64,000 nucleotides of DNA from Bifidobacterium rousetti (GCF_008698235.1 NZ_PEBH01000008.1:87800-151799); one strand, 5' to 3'; positions 8,729-18,401 are shown, counted from the stretch's first letter. The notes: generated by a model not told the origin, from the sequence alone. Numbers and translations are program-made.

Positions 8729-8816
8729 ATATCCGACGATTGTCTTCTTCGATATGTTCGGCTGCGGGGTGGTCGATTGTGAAAGATGTGCGAAAAGGGA
8801 ATTTCTGTCATCATCC

Positions 8817-8827
8817 TGATATACGAT
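8817..8827 (+). promoter_or_regulatory. Extended -10 promoter element of the EcoRII-like methyltransferase
   Basis: TG at 8817-8818 followed by TATACGAT (8820-8827) forms an extended -10 ending eight bases before the ATG at 8835. No Shine-Dalgarno sequence is present in the interval, so a leaderless mRNA is likely. No convincing -35 was found. Confidence 0.45.
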
Positions 8828-8834
8828 CGTCCCT

Positions 8835-10169
8835 ATGAGTGAAGTGTTTGAGCATGAGGACATCGACGACACCGGTGAGGCCGGGGAGCTGATCGCCAGG
8901 CTGCGGGAGGGCATGACCCGACGCCAGTTGGCTGAATCGTTGGGCCTGTCCACGTCGACCGTGGAACGATGGGAGACCGGCAAGGCCAAGTGCAAGAAGG
9001 CGTACGTCGCCGGCCTCAAGGAACTGTACTACGGGACCACACATGAGACGGGCAAGGATTTCCGCACCGTCGACCTGTTCGCGGGCATCGGCGGCATCCG
9101 CCGCGGGTTCGCCACGGCCGGCGGGCACGCGGTGTTCGCGTCCGAATGGAACGAGTACTCGTCGCGCACCTACCGGACGAACTACGGGTTCGCCGAGACC
9201 GTGACGGGCGACATCACCAAGGTCGACGCCGGGGACATCCCGGACTGCGACGTGGTGCTCGCCGGCTTCCCCTGCCAGCCGTTCAGTCTCGCCGGCGTCT
9301 CGAAGAAACGCAGCCTCGGGCGGGAGACCGGGTTCCGCGACAAGACGCAGGGCACCCTGTTCTTCGACGTGGCGCGCATCATCGCCGCCAAACGGCCCGC
9401 CGCGTTCCTGTTGGAGAACGTGAAGAACCTCACCAGCCACGACCGGGGGCGCACGTTCAAGGTCATCCTCGACACGCTGCAGCACGAGCTCGGCTACGAG
9501 GTGCATTGGAAGGTCATCGACGGCCAGCATTTCGTGCCCCAGCATCGCGAACGCATCTACATCGTCGGCTTCCGTTCCGCAACCGACTTCACGTGGGACG
9601 ACCTGAGATACCCGGACCGCCAGCCCGTGCTGGCCGACATCCTGCACAGGACCGACGGCACCGAACCCTACCTGCCGTGGGACGGCGACAAGTATTTCGA
9701 CTTCGAACACCGGAAAGTCCAGGACAAGTACACGCTCACCCCTCGCCTGTGGCAGTATCTGCAGGACTACAGGAGGAAGCACGAGGCATTGGGCCACGGG
9801 TTCGGCTACGGTCTGGTCACCCCGGACATGGTGTCGCGCACCCTGTCCGCCCGGTATCACAAGGACGGCAGCGAGATCCTCGTCGCCCAGGACGGGCAGC
9901 GGCCCCGCAGGCTCACGCCGCGCGAATGCGCGCGCCTCATGGGCTATCCGGATGACTTCCGCATCCCCGTGTCGGACACGCAGGCCTACCGGCAGTTCGG
10001 CAATTCGGTGGTCGTGCCCGCCGTCGCCGAGGTCGCGCGCATCATGCGCCCGCACATACTCAAGGTCATGGCCCAGGCCGACCAGGGCGTCCTGTCGGAC
10101 GACTCCACGTCCGCGGACGACATCGACAAGGCGCGTGAGCTGGCCGTCGCCGGCGCGGGCGAGGACTGA
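8835..10169 (+). CDS. EcoRII/Dcm-type DNA (cytosine-5-)-methyltransferase with N-terminal HTH
   Basis: 444 aa. Residues 17-60 form a helix-turn-helix ([19 protein letters not shown]), as in autoregulatory EcoRII/SsoII-type methyltransferases. Residues 77-430 hold the full C5-methyltransferase core: [13 protein letters not shown] (motif I), [11 protein letters not shown] with catalytic Cys147 (IV), ENVKNL (VI), [11 protein letters not shown] (VIII), ECARLMGYP (IX) and QFGNSVVVP (X). The segment [20 protein letters not shown] is typical of Dcm/EcoRII relatives. Together with the next gene it should protect host CCWGG sites; that specificity is inferred from family and partner. The start is probably leaderless. 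The gene is divergent from the GHKL-ATPase operon and shares its operator region. Confidence 0.93.
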   Translation: MSEVFEHEDIDDTGEAGELIARLREGMTRRQLAESLGLSTSTVERWETGKAKCKKAYVAGLKELYYGTTHETGKDFRTVDLFAGIGGIRRGFATAGGHAVFASEWNEYSSRTYRTNYGFAETVTGDITKVDAGDIPDCDVVLAGFPCQPFSLAGVSKKRSLGRETGFRDKTQGTLFFDVARIIAAKRPAAFLLENVKNLTSHDRGRTFKVILDTLQHELGYEVHWKVIDGQHFVPQHRERIYIVGFRSATDFTWDDLRYPDRQPVLADILHRTDGTEPYLPWDGDKYFDFEHRKVQDKYTLTPRLWQYLQDYRRKHEALGHGFGYGLVTPDMVSRTLSARYHKDGSEILVAQDGQRPRRLTPRECARLMGYPDDFRIPVSDTQAYRQFGNSVVVPAVAEVARIMRPHILKVMAQADQGVLSDDSTSADDIDKARELAVAGAGED

Positions 10170-10200
10170 ACCGCCGGGGGAGGCGGCCCCCTGTCCGTGG

Positions 10201-10206
10201 GATAAT
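10201..10206 (+). promoter_or_regulatory. Separate extended -10 promoter for the EcoRII-like endonuclease
   Basis: TGG followed by GATAAT lies nine bases upstream of the ATG at 10215, in the 45-bp gap after the methyltransferase. Transcription would begin at or next to the ATG. The endonuclease may therefore be expressed independently of, and later than, the methyltransferase. Confidence 0.45.
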
Positions 10207-10214
10207 CGGGAGGC

Positions 10215-11432
10215 ATGGACGTTGAAACACCCAGCCTCTTCGACCCCGTGGAGCCGGGGCCTGACGCGCGGGACGCGATCCGGGCCGTCGCGCACGCGCG
10301 GGTCGCGTACTGCAAGTTCCTGTCCGCCAACGACACCGGCCTGACCGGCGCCCACCAGTCCGGCCTGTACATCGCGAAGGACTCGTACCGGCTCCTGTTC
10401 GACACGCCCGGCATGAAAGGCGAAAACAAGAGCCGCGAGGTCCGGTTCACGTGGCCGGGCGGGTTGGAGACGCCCGCACGGTTCATCTGGTACGGGTCGA
10501 AAAGCCGCAGCGAATACCGGATCACCCGGTTCGGGCGAGGCTTCCCGTACCTGAAACCGGAGCTCACGGGATCGCTCATGGTCATCGTCAAGGACGATCC
10601 GGAATCCTACCGGGGATGGGTGCTCGACAACGGCATGGACATCGACGCGTTTCTCGACGCGTTCGCGCTCGGCCCCACCGAGACCGGCCATCTCATCGAC
10701 ACGAACATGATGGCGCCGGAGACGTTGGAGCGTGAGGCGATCCTCGAACAGGTCGAGGCGTTCGGCGGCGACTTCCCCGCCTCAGACCTCGTCTCACGGG
10801 CGGCGCGCGTGATCGACGAGAAGGTCAGGGACCATGGGGAGCGGGTCAGGACCGATCCGGACGGCAAGCTCGTCGCATGGACCGAAACCGAGTACGCGTT
10901 GTTCCGCGCCATCGAACACGCGCACTACGACAAGGCGATCCACACCGGGTTCGACAGTCTCGACGGGTTCCTTGATCTCGCCAACACCGTGTTGAACCGC
11001 AGGAAAAGCCGTGCGGGCAAGAGCCTCGAGAACCAGCTTGCCGCCGTGTTCGACGGCAACGACATCTCCTACACGCCGCAGGCGCGTACCGAGGGCAACC
11101 GGCGTCCGGATTTCATCTTCCCGTCCCAGGCCGCCTACCATGACCCCATGTTCCGGGTGGAGGGGCTTACGTCGTTGGCGGCGAAAACGACCTGCAAGGA
11201 CCGGTGGCGGCAGATCCTCGTCGAGGCGGAACGGCTCAAGGGCGGGCGCATCTACCTGTGCACGCTGCAGCAGGGCATCAGCGAAACCCAGATGGACGAG
11301 ATGGAGGACGAGAAGGTCACGCTCGTCGTGCCCAAACCGTACATCGGCGCCTACCCGCCGTCCAGGCGCGACCGCATCTGGACGCTCGGCACGTTCGTCG
11401 ACTACGTCAAAGAGAAACAACAGGACCAGTGA
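10215..11432 (+). CDS. EcoRII-like type IIE restriction endonuclease
   Basis: 405 aa, against 404 for EcoRII. It cleaves unmodified DNA, by analogy 5' of CCWGG, and EcoRII needs a second copy of the site as allosteric effector. The C-terminal catalytic domain (about 255-405) has the EcoRII arrangement at the same residue numbers: E272 in KSLENQ, D299 in RRPDF, K324 in LAAKTTCKDR and R330. The N-terminal effector domain has WYGSKSRSEYR (K96, R98, E100, R102), matching the KxRxE/R DNA-contact cluster of EcoRII with a four-residue offset. It follows its methyltransferase with its own -10 element. All catalytic residues are present, so the enzyme is expected to be active. Confidence 0.93.
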   Translation: MDVETPSLFDPVEPGPDARDAIRAVAHARVAYCKFLSANDTGLTGAHQSGLYIAKDSYRLLFDTPGMKGENKSREVRFTWPGGLETPARFIWYGSKSRSEYRITRFGRGFPYLKPELTGSLMVIVKDDPESYRGWVLDNGMDIDAFLDAFALGPTETGHLIDTNMMAPETLEREAILEQVEAFGGDFPASDLVSRAARVIDEKVRDHGERVRTDPDGKLVAWTETEYALFRAIEHAHYDKAIHTGFDSLDGFLDLANTVLNRRKSRAGKSLENQLAAVFDGNDISYTPQARTEGNRRPDFIFPSQAAYHDPMFRVEGLTSLAAKTTCKDRWRQILVEAERLKGGRIYLCTLQQGISETQMDEMEDEKVTLVVPKPYIGAYPPSRRDRIWTLGTFVDYVKEKQQDQ

Positions 11433-11482
11433 CCCGACGGTTCCGACAAGACCGCAGGACACGGGGAAAGGAGCGTGGAATC

Positions 11483-12115
11483 ATGCTGTGGGATCTGGGG
11501 GAAAAGCTGCTCACGCTGATCTGGGTGTCGTCGTTCGTGCTCGTCGCCTTCGGTCCGCTGGTGGCCATTCAGTGTTGGATCAAATATCAGAACAGGAAGG
11601 GCGATCTGATTGAAACCCGGAACCGGTTCCTGCGGGCGGTGAACGAATGGGACCGGGCGGGTGAGCGGGACGCCATGTGGCGCAGGTTCCTGACGGGTGC
11701 CGCCGACCGTGGCGACCGGCTGGTGTATGTGCGGTCCGCCTATCAGATGGCCGTGTCCGGTACGAAGTGCATGACCGAATCCTACTGGGCCGACAACAAC
11801 CGCCTTGGGGATGACGGGCTGCCCACGCTGACGCCGGACCTGTCGGTCAGGAAGGATCAGGACACGTGGTTCCGTGACCGCAGAGTGTCGGCGGGATGCT
11901 GGTATGCGGTGCCGCGGGATGGCATGCGCGTGGCCTACGGGCCGCACAACGGGATCCGGGACGTGCTGTATGTCAACCAGGTGTCCGACTGGGTGAACGA
12001 CACGTGCCGGGATTGGCATGGGCGGGTCCTCCAAGGCTTGGGGCCGCGTCCGCAGCCGTGGCAGTACGGGTTGAAACCGGATCTCAGCGGCATGCTGCCG
12101 AACGCGAGACGGTAG
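11483..12115 (+). CDS. Membrane-anchored protein of unknown function downstream of the restriction enzyme
   Basis: 210 aa from the ATG at 11483, preceded by GGAAAGGAG. One N-terminal transmembrane helix (about residues 8-31) is followed by a soluble region containing several Trp and Cys residues (CWYAVPRD, DTCRDW). I recognise no family. It ends immediately before a strong bidirectional terminator. A link with the restriction-modification pair is possible from proximity only. Confidence 0.7.
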   Translation: MLWDLGEKLLTLIWVSSFVLVAFGPLVAIQCWIKYQNRKGDLIETRNRFLRAVNEWDRAGERDAMWRRFLTGAADRGDRLVYVRSAYQMAVSGTKCMTESYWADNNRLGDDGLPTLTPDLSVRKDQDTWFRDRRVSAGCWYAVPRDGMRVAYGPHNGIRDVLYVNQVSDWVNDTCRDWHGRVLQGLGPRPQPWQYGLKPDLSGMLPNARR

Positions 12116-12148
12116 TCGCCGGCGCCTGATCCCGGCAGGGGAGACGTC

Positions 12149-12195
12149 AAACGGGGTGGGCCCCGGACCTGTATGGTCCGGGGCCCACCCCGTTT
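12149..12195. terminator. Perfect 21-bp-stem bidirectional terminator
   Basis: Arms 12149-12169 and 12175-12195 are exactly complementary, with a 5-base loop. AAA and TTT at the ends serve both strands. It separates the plus-strand defence genes from the convergent minus-strand surface genes. Confidence 0.9.
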
Positions 12196-12216
12196 GCCTG
12201 TCGCATTGCCGTCGGG

Positions 12217-12804
12217 TTATTTGCCGGTGACGGTGAGTCGGGCGAGGTGTTCGACGGTGATGGGTTTCGTGTTGAACGACGCGTTGACCCTGACCTTGGC
12301 CATGATGGCGTTCGAACTCGGGTCGAGCGCGAACGGGACGGTCACGGTCCCGGTCTCGCCCGGCTTGACCTCGACGGTCGTAGTACCGGTCTTGTATCCC
12401 TTGATCGGTGTGGCGGGTGTGTCGGCGCGTTCGATGGCCGTGTCGTTCACGTACGCGCGGATGGTGAGCAGCCTGTCGAAGATCGTGGTCTCCTTCGTGT
12501 TGTTCGTCCATCGCAGGGTCGCGAGCAGGTACTGGTGGTCGGAGGTGATGTGGCTGCCGGTGAACTCGATGTGCGCGCCGGGCACGTCGCCCTTGTCGCG
12601 CAGGACCCGGATGGGGTCGCCGTTCGCGTTCACGCTCTGCTGCCACGAGTCGTGGATCGCCAGGCCGGCCAGGATGATGACCATGACCGCGACGAGCGCG
12701 GCGATCAGCGTCCTGGCATGCCCGGTGATCCAGGTGAGGGCCGGGTTCGGAACCTTCCCGGCCTTGGGCGTGGTGTTCCTGTCTTCACTCATTGGTGTGT
12801 TCAC
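12217..12804 (-). CDS. Membrane-anchored DUF5067/DUF4352-like protein
   Basis: 195 aa with one transmembrane helix (about 31-53), then an extracellular Ig-like beta-sandwich typical of DUF4352/DUF5067 proteins (NNTKETTIF, VKPGETGTVTVPFAL). GTG 12804 overlaps the stop of the large surface-protein gene. An ATG at 12792, with AAGGAG 11 bases upstream, is an alternative start giving 191 aa. It is the second gene of the operon behind the 1866-aa LSQTG protein and ends at a strong terminator. The role is probably cell-envelope related; the family name is from pattern recall. Confidence 0.75.
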   Translation of the reverse strand: MNTPMSEDRNTTPKAGKVPNPALTWITGHARTLIAALVAVMVIILAGLAIHDSWQQSVNANGDPIRVLRDKGDVPGAHIEFTGSHITSDHQYLLATLRWTNNTKETTIFDRLLTIRAYVNDTAIERADTPATPIKGYKTGTTTVEVKPGETGTVTVPFALDPSSNAIMAKVRVNASFNTKPITVEHLARLTVTGK

Positions 12805-15800
12805 TCCTTAGTTTCGTCCTGACCGTCGTCCATGCGGGTCGCGTCCGGCAGCGGGGTGGTGGGGGCGTCGCCGATCATGGTCTCGGGTTCGCCCGCACCC
12901 ATGCCGTCCGTGGTCTTGCGGCCGCGCAGCCGGGCGAGGATGATGCCCGCCGCGGCCACGATCATCAGGGGCAGGGCCAGCAGGAGGGTGCGGACCGCGT
13001 CCATGCCGGTCTGGGACAGCTTGCCTCCGGACAGGATGCCCTCGCCCTTGACGGGTTCGGTCTGGCCCTTGACGTGGCGGAACCGGTAGACGGCGGTGGT
13101 CTTCCCGTCGGGGCCGGTCACGGTCCATGTCTCCATATCGCCCTGGACGCTCCGGGTCGCGGTCCAGCCTTGGGGCAGCTTGTCGAACGTGACCTTCGCG
13201 TGTTCGCCGATGTCGATGGTCGCGTCCGGGCTGACGGTCACGGTCTTGCCGTCGATGGTGACGGTCATGCCGTTCAACTGGTCGAGGGACGTGGCGGGCA
13301 GGCGCTTGAAACGCCAGGTGGCGAGCAGGCCGCCGTCCGGGTCCTTGACGGTGACGGTCATGAGCCCGTCCTTCTCCACGGTGGACGCGGTCACGCCCTG
13401 GGGCAGGCCGGTGATGGTCGGCTGGCCGGTATGCGGGATGTTCCACGTGCCGTCCATGGTCGGGTCGAACCCGTCGGGCGTGCGCCCGTCGAACCGGATG
13501 GTCGCATCCTTGAGATCGGTGCGCGACCAGGCGCGGTTCACCTGGTAGGTGATCGTGTACTTGCCGTCGGGGCTGGTCAGGGTCAGGCCCTCGCCCTTCC
13601 ATCCCTCGGGGATTCCGGACAGCACGAGCTCGCCGGTCTTGCCGACCGTGTACGGGCCGGTCTTGGCCGGGTCGAACCCGGTGACGGGCTTGCCGTTGTC
13701 GATCAGGGTCACGTCCTTGAGGTCGGACGGGCCGTACGCGTTGGTGAACGTGAGCGTGACCTTGAGATCACCCTTGGTGAGGGTGACGGTCCAGCCGTGC
13801 CCCTGCGCCACGGTGGTCTGGTTCCATCCGGCGGGCAGTCCCTTGAGCTGCGGTTTGACACCGTCGGGCAGGGTCCACGACCCGTCCCGGGTGGCGTCGA
13901 AGCCGGGCACGGTGGCGTTGCCCACGGTCACGTCCTTGAGCTCGTCCATGCTGGACGGGGCCGCTGCGGGCGTGAACGTGTACGTGACCTTCAACGACTT
14001 GTCGGGAGCGGTCAGCGTGAACCCGAGGCCCTGTGCGGCGGGCGTGCTGGTCCACCCCTGCGGCACCTTGTCGAGCGCGACCCGTGACGTGCCGAAGGGC
14101 ACGGTGAACGTGCCGCCCCGGTAGTCGAAGCCGGTGACCGGCTTGCCGTCCGCGCTGGCGGTCACGCCCTTCAGGTCGTCGACCGTGTACGTGGGCTTGG
14201 GCGTTGCCGCGGGCGTGAACGTGTACGTGACGGTCACGCTCTTGTCGGGCGCGGTCAGCGTGAACCCGAGACCGTTGGCCAAGGGCGCGGTGCTCCAGCC
14301 GGCGGGGATGTTGTCCAGGTGGACGCCGGTCGTGCCGGCCGGCACGGTGAACGTGCCGCCCTTGTAGTCGAACTTGTCGACGGGCTTGCCGTCGGCGGTC
14401 GCGGTCACGTTCTTCAGGTCGTCGACCTTGTACACGGGCTTCTCGGGGACGAACGTGTACGTGGCGGTGACCTTCTTGTCCGGCGAGGTTACGGTGAACC
14501 CGAGACCGGTCTCAAGCGGGGTGCTCGTCCAGTCCGCCGGCAGGTTGCCGAGCGTGACCTGCGTGGTACCCGAGGGCACGGTGAACGTGCCGCCCTTGTA
14601 GTCGAAGCCGGTGACCGGCTTGCCGTTCGCGCTGGCGGTCACGTTCTTCAGGTCGTCGACCTTGTACGTGGGCTTGGCCGGCGTGAACGTGTACGTGACG
14701 GTGATCTTCTTGTCCGGGCTGGTCAGGGTGAAACCGAGACCGTTCTCGAGCGGCGTGCTGGTCCAGTCGGACGGCACGTGACCGAGTTCGACGCTCGTCG
14801 TGCCCGCAGGCACGGTGAACGTACCACCCCGGTAGTCGAAGCCTTCCACCGGCTTGCCGTCGACGGTCGCGGTCACGTTCTTCAGGTCGTCGACCGAATG
14901 GTCGACGGGCTTCGGGTTGAACGTGTACGACACGGTCACGCTCTTGTCCGGCGAGGTCACGGTGATGATGGTGCCGCCCTCCTCGGTCTTCTGACTGTTG
15001 TCGGTGGACCATCCCTCGGGGATGTGGTCGAGGCGGATCCGCGAACCGTTGGGCACGGTGAACACGCCGCCCTTGTAATCGAACCCGTCCACAGGCGTGT
15101 CGCCGGCGGTCGCGGTCACGTTCTTCAGATCATCGACCGAATACGTGGGCGCCTTGGGTTCGAACCGGTAGGTGACGGTGACCTTCTTGTCGTGACTGGT
15201 GAGTGTGAACCCGAGACCCGGATCCAACCGGGTGCTGGTCCACCCTTCGGGCACGTCCTTCAACGTGATCGAATTGGTGCCGGACGGCACCTGGAACGTG
15301 CCGCCCTTGACCGGGTCGAACCCCTGGACCTGCTTGTCGCCGACCCACGCGGTCACGTTCTTGAGCTCATCCGCGGACGCGGGCGGCAGCTGCCGGTCGA
15401 GCTTGTACACGACGACGACCTTCTTATCAGGAGAAGTCACGGTCCACCCGTCCGTGTTCTCCTGGATGTCCCAGCCGACCGGCACGCCGGCCAGTTGCAG
15501 GGTCGCGGTCGACGGCACGGTGAACGTGCCGCCCTTGTAATCGAAGCCCTCCACGGGCTTGCCGTCCGCGCTCAGGGTCACGTTCTTCAGATCCTCGACC
15601 GAATAGGATTGCGTCGTGGAAGCGGGCTTGAACGTGTAGCGGACCACGGTCTCGCCCTGACCGTTGACCATGTCGTAGATGAACCAGCCGTTCTGGTTCG
15701 GGACCGGCTGGTACGACCAGTCGGAGGGCACGTTGTCGAGGTCCACGTTCAGCGTGTTCTCGGGGATCGCGAACGTGCCGCCCTTGACCGGGTCGAACCC

Positions 15801-18401
15801 GTCGACGGGCATGCCGTCCGCGTACGCGATCACGTTCGTCAACGCGTTCGCCGTCCCGTCGCCCGGCTCAGGATCCGGGTTCGAGTTCTCGGGCGTGAAC
15901 GTGTACGTGGCCATCTCGACCCCGTCCGGACTGGACACCGTGAACCCGAGGCCCTTGGCCAACGGCTTGCTGGTCCACCCCTGGGGCAGGCCGTTGAGTT
16001 CGACCGTGGTGGTGCCTTCGGGCACGGTGAACGTGCCGCCGTGATAGTCGAACCCGTCAACGGTCTTGCCGTCCGCGGTCGCCGACAATCCCTGGAGGTC
16101 GTCGAGCTTGTACTGGGGCTTGTTCTCCACGAACGTGTACGTGACCGTGATCTTCTTGTCCGGCGAGGTCACGGTGAACCCGAGACCATCCGCCAGCTTC
16201 GTATCAACCCAATCCTGAGGGATGCCGCCCCACTTGATCGTCTTGGTGCCGGCCGGCACCTGGAACGTGCCGCCCTTGTAGTCGAAACCGGGCACGGGCT
16301 TGCCGTCCGCGGTGACGATGATGTCCTTCAAATCGTCGATCGAATACGTCGGGTTCGGCTCCTTGAAATGATACGAGGCGCTCACCGACCCGTCGGGGCT
16401 GGTCAGACGGATGCCGTCATTGAGCTTCGTCATGCTCCAGCCGGCCGGCATGCCGTACACCTCGAGCTTACCGGACGCGTCGTCCACGGTGAACGTGCCG
16501 CCCTTGTAGTCGAAACCGGGCACGTCCTTCCCGCCGAGCTTGACATTCACGTTCTTCAAGTCGTCGAGCGAATACGTGCGGGTGAACGTGTACGTAACCG
16601 TGTTCGTCCCGTCGGTCAACGTGAACGACAACCCATCCTGGGTCTGCGCCTTCCACGAGCTGGGGATGCCGTCGAGCGTGACCGTCCCGGTCATGCCGGC
16701 CGGCAGTTTGAACGTGCCGCCCTTGACCGGGTCGAACCCGGGCACCGGCTTGCCGTCGACCTTCGCGGTGACCGTGCTCAACGCTTGCAACGGGTCGGCG
16801 GCCGCGCCGGTCAGGGTCACGGTCATCGTGCTGCCCGCGTCCTGTGGCACGTCGGCGACCGCGGTCACGGTCGTGTCATGGCCCTCGCCCGTATACGTCA
16901 CGGTGCTCGCGGTCTGCGCGGTACGCGTCAACTGGTACGAGTCGAGCTTGCTGTTGTTCAGCACGCTCACGGTCAGCCTGTCCGGGATCGGCGTCCGGGA
17001 CAGGACGGCCTTGCCCGACCACACGCCCGTCCCTGAATCCCGGGTCAACGGGTAGATCAAGCCGTTCACGGTCACGGTACGAGCCTCGACCATGACCTTC
17101 TTCGACTGACCCATGTCGACGCTCGCATCCGCGGACCGGTACGCCCACAAGGTCGAATCCCAACGGGAGCCCGTCAACGGGTCGGCCATACCGGTCTCCA
17201 TCGACGACGGATCCTTCAAACGGGGGATCGACTCCTCGGCGGTCGCACGCGAACCATCCGGCTTCTGGTACACGGTGAACACCTTCAACTCCTGAGGCAT
17301 GTCCGTGGACGTGACCGCGGGAATCGCGTCCGCGCCACCATGCGCGTCGGCCAGACGCCACGTGAACTTGTCCGGGGCGGTCAACTCGGCGAACCCGGTC
17401 GACTCCGGATACTTGCCGATCAGATCCGCCGGCGCCTTCTCCGCGCCCGCCCAACCAGGCACGATCAACGTACGCGTCGCGACCGGCGTATCAAACGTGA
17501 ACGTACGCGAATACTTGCCATCACCACTCGTATACGTGAACTCACGCCGATACAAGGTACGCTTCGACGTCATCGTCCACCCGTCAGGCACACCATCCAT
17601 CGTGTAGTCGCCGCCACGATCCGCCTTATAATCCGCGGTCAGATACGAGAACCCGGACACTGGCTTGCCGTCACGGTACGCCTTCACGCCGGCCAGATTG
17701 CCCAAGCCGGGTTCCGCGACCGTCGCGCCCATGAACGTGTAATCCTTCGACGCGACCGACGTGTCACCATCCTTGGCCTTGAACGTGACGTTCGCGAACG
17801 GAATACCGTTATACTCCGTGTTACTCACCGTCACGGTCCAACCGCGCGGGATCGCGCCGAACCGGATCCGCGCACCGTTCGGATACTCCTTGCGCATGTC
17901 GTACGACGTCTTCTCCAACGGCTTCCAACCATTCCACACCTTGTCGTCCACCGTCACCAACGTCGACTTCAACTGGTCCTGGTTCAACGAGTAGGTGCGG
18001 ACTTTGAATGTGTAGGTGATGATCTTGGTGCCGTCGGGGGCGATGAGGTCGACGTGCACGTCACCGTCGGAGTAGAGCTTCTGACTCCATCCGGCGGGGA
18101 TGCCGGACTGGATGCCGGCATGCGTGTCGCCGTCGGGCATGTACCAGGGGCCGGGGTTCCTGTAGTCGAACCCGTCGAAATGGTAGATCTTGTCCATGTT
18201 CGGACCGCTGTAATACTCATAGAACGGCACGATATTCCTCAGATCATCGATGCTGTACTTCGACTGCGTCACGGCGGCAGCCGTCACATTGGATTGCGGC
18301 GTTGACGTGGCTGCTGTCGCCGGTGTGACGGCCATGGCGGCGGTCATGCAAATGGACAGCAGTCCTGCGGTCATGACCACAGGGAACCGTTTCCCGATCA
18401 T
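12801..18401 (-). CDS. Giant repetitive sortase-anchored surface protein (LSQTG)
   Basis: 1866 aa from the ATG at 18401, chosen because it begins a clean signal peptide (about 1-38, ending TPATAAT) and has GAGGAGA upstream. An N-terminal domain of about 190 residues (YSIDDLRNIVPFYEYYSGP onward) is shared with the SLH protein at 49095-50318. After a middle region come about sixteen 70-85-residue repeats of the form YxVDDLKNVTATADGKPVxG followed by FDYKGGTFTVP, each with a xxxGWT and a SPDKKVTVTYTF segment. The C-terminus has LSQTG, a hydrophobic helix and a basic stop-transfer, then an acidic tail. It is probably an extended stalk presenting the N-terminal domain. Repeat number may vary between strains by recombination. 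Confidence 0.88.
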   Translation of the reverse strand: MIGKRFPVVMTAGLLSICMTAAMAVTPATAATSTPQSNVTAAAVTQSKYSIDDLRNIVPFYEYYSGPNMDKIYHFDGFDYRNPGPWYMPDGDTHAGIQSGIPAGWSQKLYSDGDVHVDLIAPDGTKIITYTFKVRTYSLNQDQLKSTLVTVDDKVWNGWKPLEKTSYDMRKEYPNGARIRFGAIPRGWTVTVSNTEYNGIPFANVTFKAKDGDTSVASKDYTFMGATVAEPGLGNLAGVKAYRDGKPVSGFSYLTADYKADRGGDYTMDGVPDGWTMTSKRTLYRREFTYTSGDGKYSRTFTFDTPVATRTLIVPGWAGAEKAPADLIGKYPESTGFAELTAPDKFTWRLADAHGGADAIPAVTSTDMPQELKVFTVYQKPDGSRATAEESIPRLKDPSSMETGMADPLTGSRWDSTLWAYRSADASVDMGQSKKVMVEARTVTVNGLIYPLTRDSGTGVWSGKAVLSRTPIPDRLTVSVLNNSKLDSYQLTRTAQTASTVTYTGEGHDTTVTAVADVPQDAGSTMTVTLTGAAADPLQALSTVTAKVDGKPVPGFDPVKGGTFKLPAGMTGTVTLDGIPSSWKAQTQDGLSFTLTDGTNTVTYTFTRTYSLDDLKNVNVKLGGKDVPGFDYKGGTFTVDDASGKLEVYGMPAGWSMTKLNDGIRLTSPDGSVSASYHFKEPNPTYSIDDLKDIIVTADGKPVPGFDYKGGTFQVPAGTKTIKWGGIPQDWVDTKLADGLGFTVTSPDKKITVTYTFVENKPQYKLDDLQGLSATADGKTVDGFDYHGGTFTVPEGTTTVELNGLPQGWTSKPLAKGLGFTVSSPDGVEMATYTFTPENSNPDPEPGDGTANALTNVIAYADGMPVDGFDPVKGGTFAIPENTLNVDLDNVPSDWSYQPVPNQNGWFIYDMVNGQGETVVRYTFKPASTTQSYSVEDLKNVTLSADGKPVEGFDYKGGTFTVPSTATLQLAGVPVGWDIQENTDGWTVTSPDKKVVVVYKLDRQLPPASADELKNVTAWVGDKQVQGFDPVKGGTFQVPSGTNSITLKDVPEGWTSTRLDPGLGFTLTSHDKKVTVTYRFEPKAPTYSVDDLKNVTATAGDTPVDGFDYKGGVFTVPNGSRIRLDHIPEGWSTDNSQKTEEGGTIITVTSPDKSVTVSYTFNPKPVDHSVDDLKNVTATVDGKPVEGFDYRGGTFTVPAGTTSVELGHVPSDWTSTPLENGLGFTLTSPDKKITVTYTFTPAKPTYKVDDLKNVTASANGKPVTGFDYKGGTFTVPSGTTQVTLGNLPADWTSTPLETGLGFTVTSPDKKVTATYTFVPEKPVYKVDDLKNVTATADGKPVDKFDYKGGTFTVPAGTTGVHLDNIPAGWSTAPLANGLGFTLTAPDKSVTVTYTFTPAATPKPTYTVDDLKGVTASADGKPVTGFDYRGGTFTVPFGTSRVALDKVPQGWTSTPAAQGLGFTLTAPDKSLKVTYTFTPAAAPSSMDELKDVTVGNATVPGFDATRDGSWTLPDGVKPQLKGLPAGWNQTTVAQGHGWTVTLTKGDLKVTLTFTNAYGPSDLKDVTLIDNGKPVTGFDPAKTGPYTVGKTGELVLSGIPEGWKGEGLTLTSPDGKYTITYQVNRAWSRTDLKDATIRFDGRTPDGFDPTMDGTWNIPHTGQPTITGLPQGVTASTVEKDGLMTVTVKDPDGGLLATWRFKRLPATSLDQLNGMTVTIDGKTVTVSPDATIDIGEHAKVTFDKLPQGWTATRSVQGDMETWTVTGPDGKTTAVYRFRHVKGQTEPVKGEGILSGGKLSQTGMDAVRTLLLALPLMIVAAAGIILARLRGRKTTDGMGAGEPETMIGDAPTTPLPDATRMDDGQDETKE
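18000..18251 (-). repeat. 252-bp inverted repeat, copy A (inside the 1866-aa surface-protein gene)
   Basis: 246 of 252 bases match the reverse complement at 49236-49487, with no gaps. It encodes the same 84-residue segment in frame (two conservative residue changes). Identity falls off sharply on both sides. See copy B. Confidence 0.93.

Noticed and set aside
8693..9019. Upstream extension of the 69-aa protein
   Set aside because: It would overlap the methyltransferase start and pass through the promoter and operator; composition changes abruptly.
14319..17036. 905-codon plus-strand open frame
   Set aside because: Antisense of the repeated units of the 1866-aa surface protein; its repeats merely mirror them.
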